NCBI GenBank assembly: GCA_963210315.1
Contig: OY723254.1
Coordinates: forward strand, 2,442,121 to 2,506,120
DNA from: Rhynchopus euleeides
Lineage: Eukaryota > Euglenozoa > Diplonemea > Diplonemida > Diplonemidae
Length of the DNA: 64,000 bases
Direction: 5' to 3'
Each line of letters opens with the position of its first letter. Position 1 is the stretch's first letter. This document shows positions 59,801 to 64,000 of the stretch, piece by piece. The notes under the pieces were generated by a model. That model did no database searches. It was not told where the DNA came from and saw nothing but the letters and a program-made list of their open reading frames with translations. Made by a program: the position numbers and the translations under genes.

Positions 59801-62800
59801 CGCAAACCCGCAAACCCGCAAACCCGCAAACCCGCAAACCCGCAAACCCGCAAACCCGCAAACCCGCAAACCCGCAAACCCGCAAACCCGCAAACCCGCA
59901 AACCCGCAAACCCGCAAACCCGCAAACCCGCAAACCCGCAAACCCGCAAACCCGCAAACCCGCAAACCCGCAAACCCGCAAACCCGCAAACCCGCAAACC
60001 CGCAAACCCGCAAACCCGCAAACCCGCAAACCCGCAAACCCGCAAACCCGCAAACCCGCAAACCCGCAAACCCGCAAACCCGCAAACCCGCAAACCCGCA
60101 AACCCGCAAACCCGCAAACCCGCAAACCCGCAAACCCGCAAACCCGCAAACCCGCAAACCCGCAAACCCGCAAACCCGCAAACCCGCAAACCCGCAAACC
60201 CGCAAACCCGCAAACCCGCAAACCCGCAAACCCGCAAACCCGCAAACCCGCAAACCCGCAAACCCGCAAACCCGCAAACCCGCAAACCCGCAAACCCGCA
60301 AACCCGCAAACCCGCAAACCCGCAAACCCGCAAACCCGCAAACCCGCAAACCCGCAAACCCGCAAACCCGCAAACCCGCAAACCCGCAAACCCGCAAACC
60401 CGCAAACCCGCAAACCCGCAAACCCGCAAACCCGCAAACCCGCAAACCCGCAAACCCGCAAACCCGCAAACCCGCAAACCCGCAAACCCGCAAACCCGCA
60501 AACCCGCAAACCCGCAAACCCGCAAACCCGCAAACCCGCAAACCCGCAAACCCGCAAACCCGCAAACCCGCAAACCCGCAAACCCGCAAACCCGCAAACC
60601 CGCAAACCCGCAAACCCGCAAACCCGCAAACCCGCAAACCCGCAAACCCGCAAACCCGCAAACCCGCAAACCCGCAAACCCGCAAACCCGCAAACCCGCA
60701 AACCCGCAAACCCGCAAACCCGCAAACCCGCAAACCCGCAAACCCGCAAACCCGCAAACCCGCAAACCCGCAAACCCGCAAACCCGCAAACCCGCAAACC
60801 CGCAAACCCGCAAACCCGCAAACCCGCAAACCCGCAAACCCGCAAACCCGCAAACCCGCAAACCCGCAAACCCGCAAACCCGCAAACCCGCAAACCCGCA
60901 AACCCGCAAACCCGCAAACCCGCAAACCCGCAAACCCGCAAACCCGCAAACCCGCAAACCCGCAAACCCGCAAACCCGCAAACCCGCAAACCCGCAAACC
61001 CGCAAACCCGCAAACCCGCAAACCCGCAAACCCGCAAACCCGCAAACCCGCAAACCCGCAAACCCGCAAACCCGCAAACCCGCAAACCCGCAAACCCGCA
61101 AACCCGCAAACCCGCAAACCCGCAAACCCGCAAACCCGCAAACCCGCAAACCCGCAAACCCGCAAACCCGCAAACCCGCAAACCCGCAAACCCGCAAACC
61201 CGCAAACCCGCAAACCCGCAAACCCGCAAACCCGCAAACCCGCAAACCCGCAAACCCGCAAACCCGCAAACCCGCAAACCCGCAAACCCGCAAACCCGCA
61301 AACCCGCAAACCCGCAAACCCGCAAACCCGCAAACCCGCAAACCCGCAAACCCGCAAACCCGCAAACCCGCAAACCCGCAAACCCGCAAACCCGCAAACC
61401 CGCAAACCCGCAAACCCGCAAACCCGCAAACCCGCAAACCCGCAAACCCGCAAACCCGCAAACCCGCAAACCCGCAAACCCGCAAACCCGCAAACCCGCA
61501 AACCCGCAAACCCGCAAACCCGCAAACCCGCAAACCCGCAAACCCGCAAACCCGCAAACCCGCAAACCCGCAAACCCGCAAACCCGCAAACCCGCAAACC
61601 CGCAAACCCGCAAACCCGCAAACCCGCAAACCCGCAAACCCGCAAACCCGCAAACCCGCAAACCCGCAAACCCGCAAACCCGCAAACCCGCAAACCCGCA
61701 AACCCGCAAACCCGCAAACCCGCAAACCCGCAAACCCGCAAACCCGCAAACCCGCAAACCCGCAAACCCGCAAACCCGCAAACCCGCAAACCCGCAAACC
61801 CGCAAACCCGCAAACCCGCAAACCCGCAAACCCGCAAACCCGCAAACCCGCAAACCCGCAAACCCGCAAACCCGCAAACCCGCAAACCCGCAAACCCGCA
61901 AACCCGCAAACCCGCAAACCCGCAAACCCGCAAACCCGCAAACCCGCAAACCCGCAAACCCGCAAACCCGCAAACCCGCAAACCCGCAAACCCGCAAACC
62001 CGCAAACCCGCAAACCCGCAAACCCGCAAACCCGCAAACCCGCAAACCCGCAAACCCGCAAACCCGCAAACCCGCAAACCCGCAAACCCGCAAACCCGCA
62101 AACCCGCAAACCCGCAAACCCGCAAACCCGCAAACCCGCAAACCCGCAAACCCGCAAACCCGCAAACCCGCAAACCCGCAAACCCGCAAACCCGCAAACC
62201 CGCAAACCCGCAAACCCGCAAACCCGCAAACCCGCAAACCCGCAAACCCGCAAACCCGCAAACCCGCAAACCCGCAAACCCGCAAACCCGCAAACCCGCA
62301 AACCCGCAAACCCGCAAACCCGCAAACCCGCAAACCCGCAAACCCGCAAACCCGCAAACCCGCAAACCCGCAAACCCGCAAACCCGCAAACCCGCAAACC
62401 CGCAAACCCGCAAACCCGCAAACCCGCAAACCCGCAAACCCGCAAACCCGCAAACCCGCAAACCCGCAAACCCGCAAACCCGCAAACCCGCAAACCCGCA
62501 AACCCGCAAACCCGCAAACCCGCAAACCCGCAAACCCGCAAACCCGCAAACCCGCAAACCCGCAAACCCGCAAACCCGCAAACCCGCAAACCCGCAAACC
62601 CGCAAACCCGCAAACCCGCAAACCCGCAAACCCGCAAACCCGCAAACCCGCAAACCCGCAAACCCGCAAACCCGCAAACCCGCAAACCCGCAAACCCGCA
62701 AACCCGCAAACCCGCAAACCCGCAAACCCGCAAACCCGCAAACCCGCAAACCCGCAAACCCGCAAACCCGCAAACCCGCAAACCCGCAAACCCGCAAACC

Positions 62801-64000
62801 CGCAAACCCGCAAACCCGCAAACCCGCAAACCCGCAAACCCGCAAACCCGCAAACCCGCAAACCCGCAAACCCGCAAACCCGCAAACCCGCAAACCCGCA
62901 AACCCGCAAACCCGCAAACCCGCAAACCCGCAAACCCGCAAACCCGCAAACCCGCAAACCCGCAAACCCGCAAACCCGCAAACCCGCAAACCCGCAAACC
63001 CGCAAACCCGCAAACCCGCAAACCCGCAAACCCGCAAACCCGCAAACCCGCAAACCCGCAAACCCGCAAACCCGCAAACCCGCAAACCCGCAAACCCGCA
63101 AACCCGCAAACCCGCAAACCCGCAAACCCGCAAACCCGCAAACCCGCAAACCCGCAAACCCGCAAACCCGCAAACCCGCAAACCCGCAAACCCGCAAACC
63201 CGCAAACCCGCAAACCCGCAAACCCGCAAACCCGCAAACCCGCAAACCCGCAAACCCGCAAACCCGCAAACCCGCAAACCCGCAAACCCGCAAACCCGCA
63301 AACCCGCAAACCCGCAAACCCGCAAACCCGCAAACCCGCAAACCCGCAAACCCGCAAACCCGCAAACCCGCAAACCCGCAAACCCGCAAACCCGCAAACC
63401 CGCAAACCCGCAAACCCGCAAACCCGCAAACCCGCAAACCCGCAAACCCGCAAACCCGCAAACCCGCAAACCCGCAAACCCGCAAACCCGCAAACCCGCA
63501 AACCCGCAAACCCGCAAACCCGCAAACCCGCAAACCCGCAAACCCGCAAACCCGCAAACCCGCAAACCCGCAAACCCGCAAACCCGCAAACCCGCAAACC
63601 CGCAAACCCGCAAACCCGCAAACCCGCAAACCCGCAAACCCGCAAACCCGCAAACCCGCAAACCCGCAAACCCGCAAACCCGCAAACCCGCAAACCCGCA
63701 AACCCGCAAACCCGCAAACCCGCAAACCCGCAAACCCGCAAACCCGCAAACCCGCAAACCCGCAAACCCGCAAACCCGCAAACCCGCAAACCCGCAAACC
63801 CGCAAACCCGCAAACCCGCAAACCCGCAAACCCGCAAACCCGCAAACCCGCAAACCCGCAAACCCGCAAACCCGCAAACCCGCAAACCCGCAAACCCGCA
63901 AACCCGCAAACCCGCAAACCCGCAAACCCGCAAACCCGCAAACCCGCAAACCCGCAAACCCGCAAACCCGCAAACCCGCAAACCCGCAAACCCGCAAACC
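56805..64000. repeat. 8-bp tandem array 3, (GCAAACCC)n, at least 899 copies, runs off the window
   Basis: 7.2 kb of the same perfect 8-mer in the same orientation, still continuing at the last base. The left border is in the fourth 570-bp satellite copy at TAGTAACC. If this were a telomere of the right end, the + strand should be G-rich; it is C-rich. Confidence 0.97.

Noticed and set aside
56805..64000. True chromosome end at the right edge
   Set aside because: The strand polarity is opposite to that expected and identical arrays occur internally; the window simply ends inside the array.

Overview
The window is nuclear DNA of a eukaryote, most likely a protist. Five multi-exon host genes, and one gene inside a Helitron, can be spliced by eye. 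All 18 introns I placed begin with GTATG and end with AG, most are 47-250 bases long, and every join keeps the frame. The sequence is GC-rich with many poly-C and C/T-rich intergenic tracts. No ribosomal RNA, convincing tRNA, operon or prokaryotic signal is visible. I cannot name the species.

Layout. (1) 1-29.6 kb is the gene-bearing part, with all host genes on the + strand: the 3' end of a coiled-coil protein; a 3-hydroxyacyl-CoA dehydrogenase (4 exons); a plasma-membrane type Ca2+ ATPase (4 exons); a 514-residue protein with three cold-shock domains (5 exons); a 1,924-residue protein joining a TRPM-like SLOG/LSDAT sensor to two SLATT-like membrane modules (5 exons); and a multi-EF-hand protein (4 exons). 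(2) Inside this part, at 9.55-13.04 kb, sits a 3.49-kb DNA transposon. It has ~158-bp inverted ends full of palindromes, a TA duplication, a 333-residue unknown protein, and a transposase split over two frames at an A8 run. (3) 29.6-33.36 kb is a 32-bp minisatellite with about 109 units, interrupted by a 257-bp poly-A-tailed insert with a 16-bp target duplication. (4) Three very long, apparently perfect arrays of the 8-mer GCAAACCC (other strand GGGTTTGC) lie at 33.36-37.51, 48.33-54.39 and 56.8 to the window end. (5) Between the first two arrays lies a ~9.3-kb Helitron on the minus strand (37.51-46.79 kb) with three genes, among them a 2,076-residue Rep/Pif1-helicase/OTU protein. (6) Two related satellites (units of 561 and 570 bp) fill the gaps before the second and third arrays.

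How it fits together. The right half looks like subtelomeric or satellite-rich heterochromatin. The 8-mer has a telomere-like G-rich strand, but all three arrays carry the C-rich strand on the + strand, which is wrong for a telomere at the right end of this molecule. Arrays 2 and 3 both start at the same homologous position in two diverged satellite families, so the joins are not random. On the gene side, the Ca2+ pump with a calmodulin-binding-like tail and the EF-hand protein suggest calcium signalling. The SLOG-SLATT protein suggests a nucleotide-sensing membrane system related to bacterial conflict effectors and to the TRPM channel N-terminus. These functional links are inferences from domain content only.
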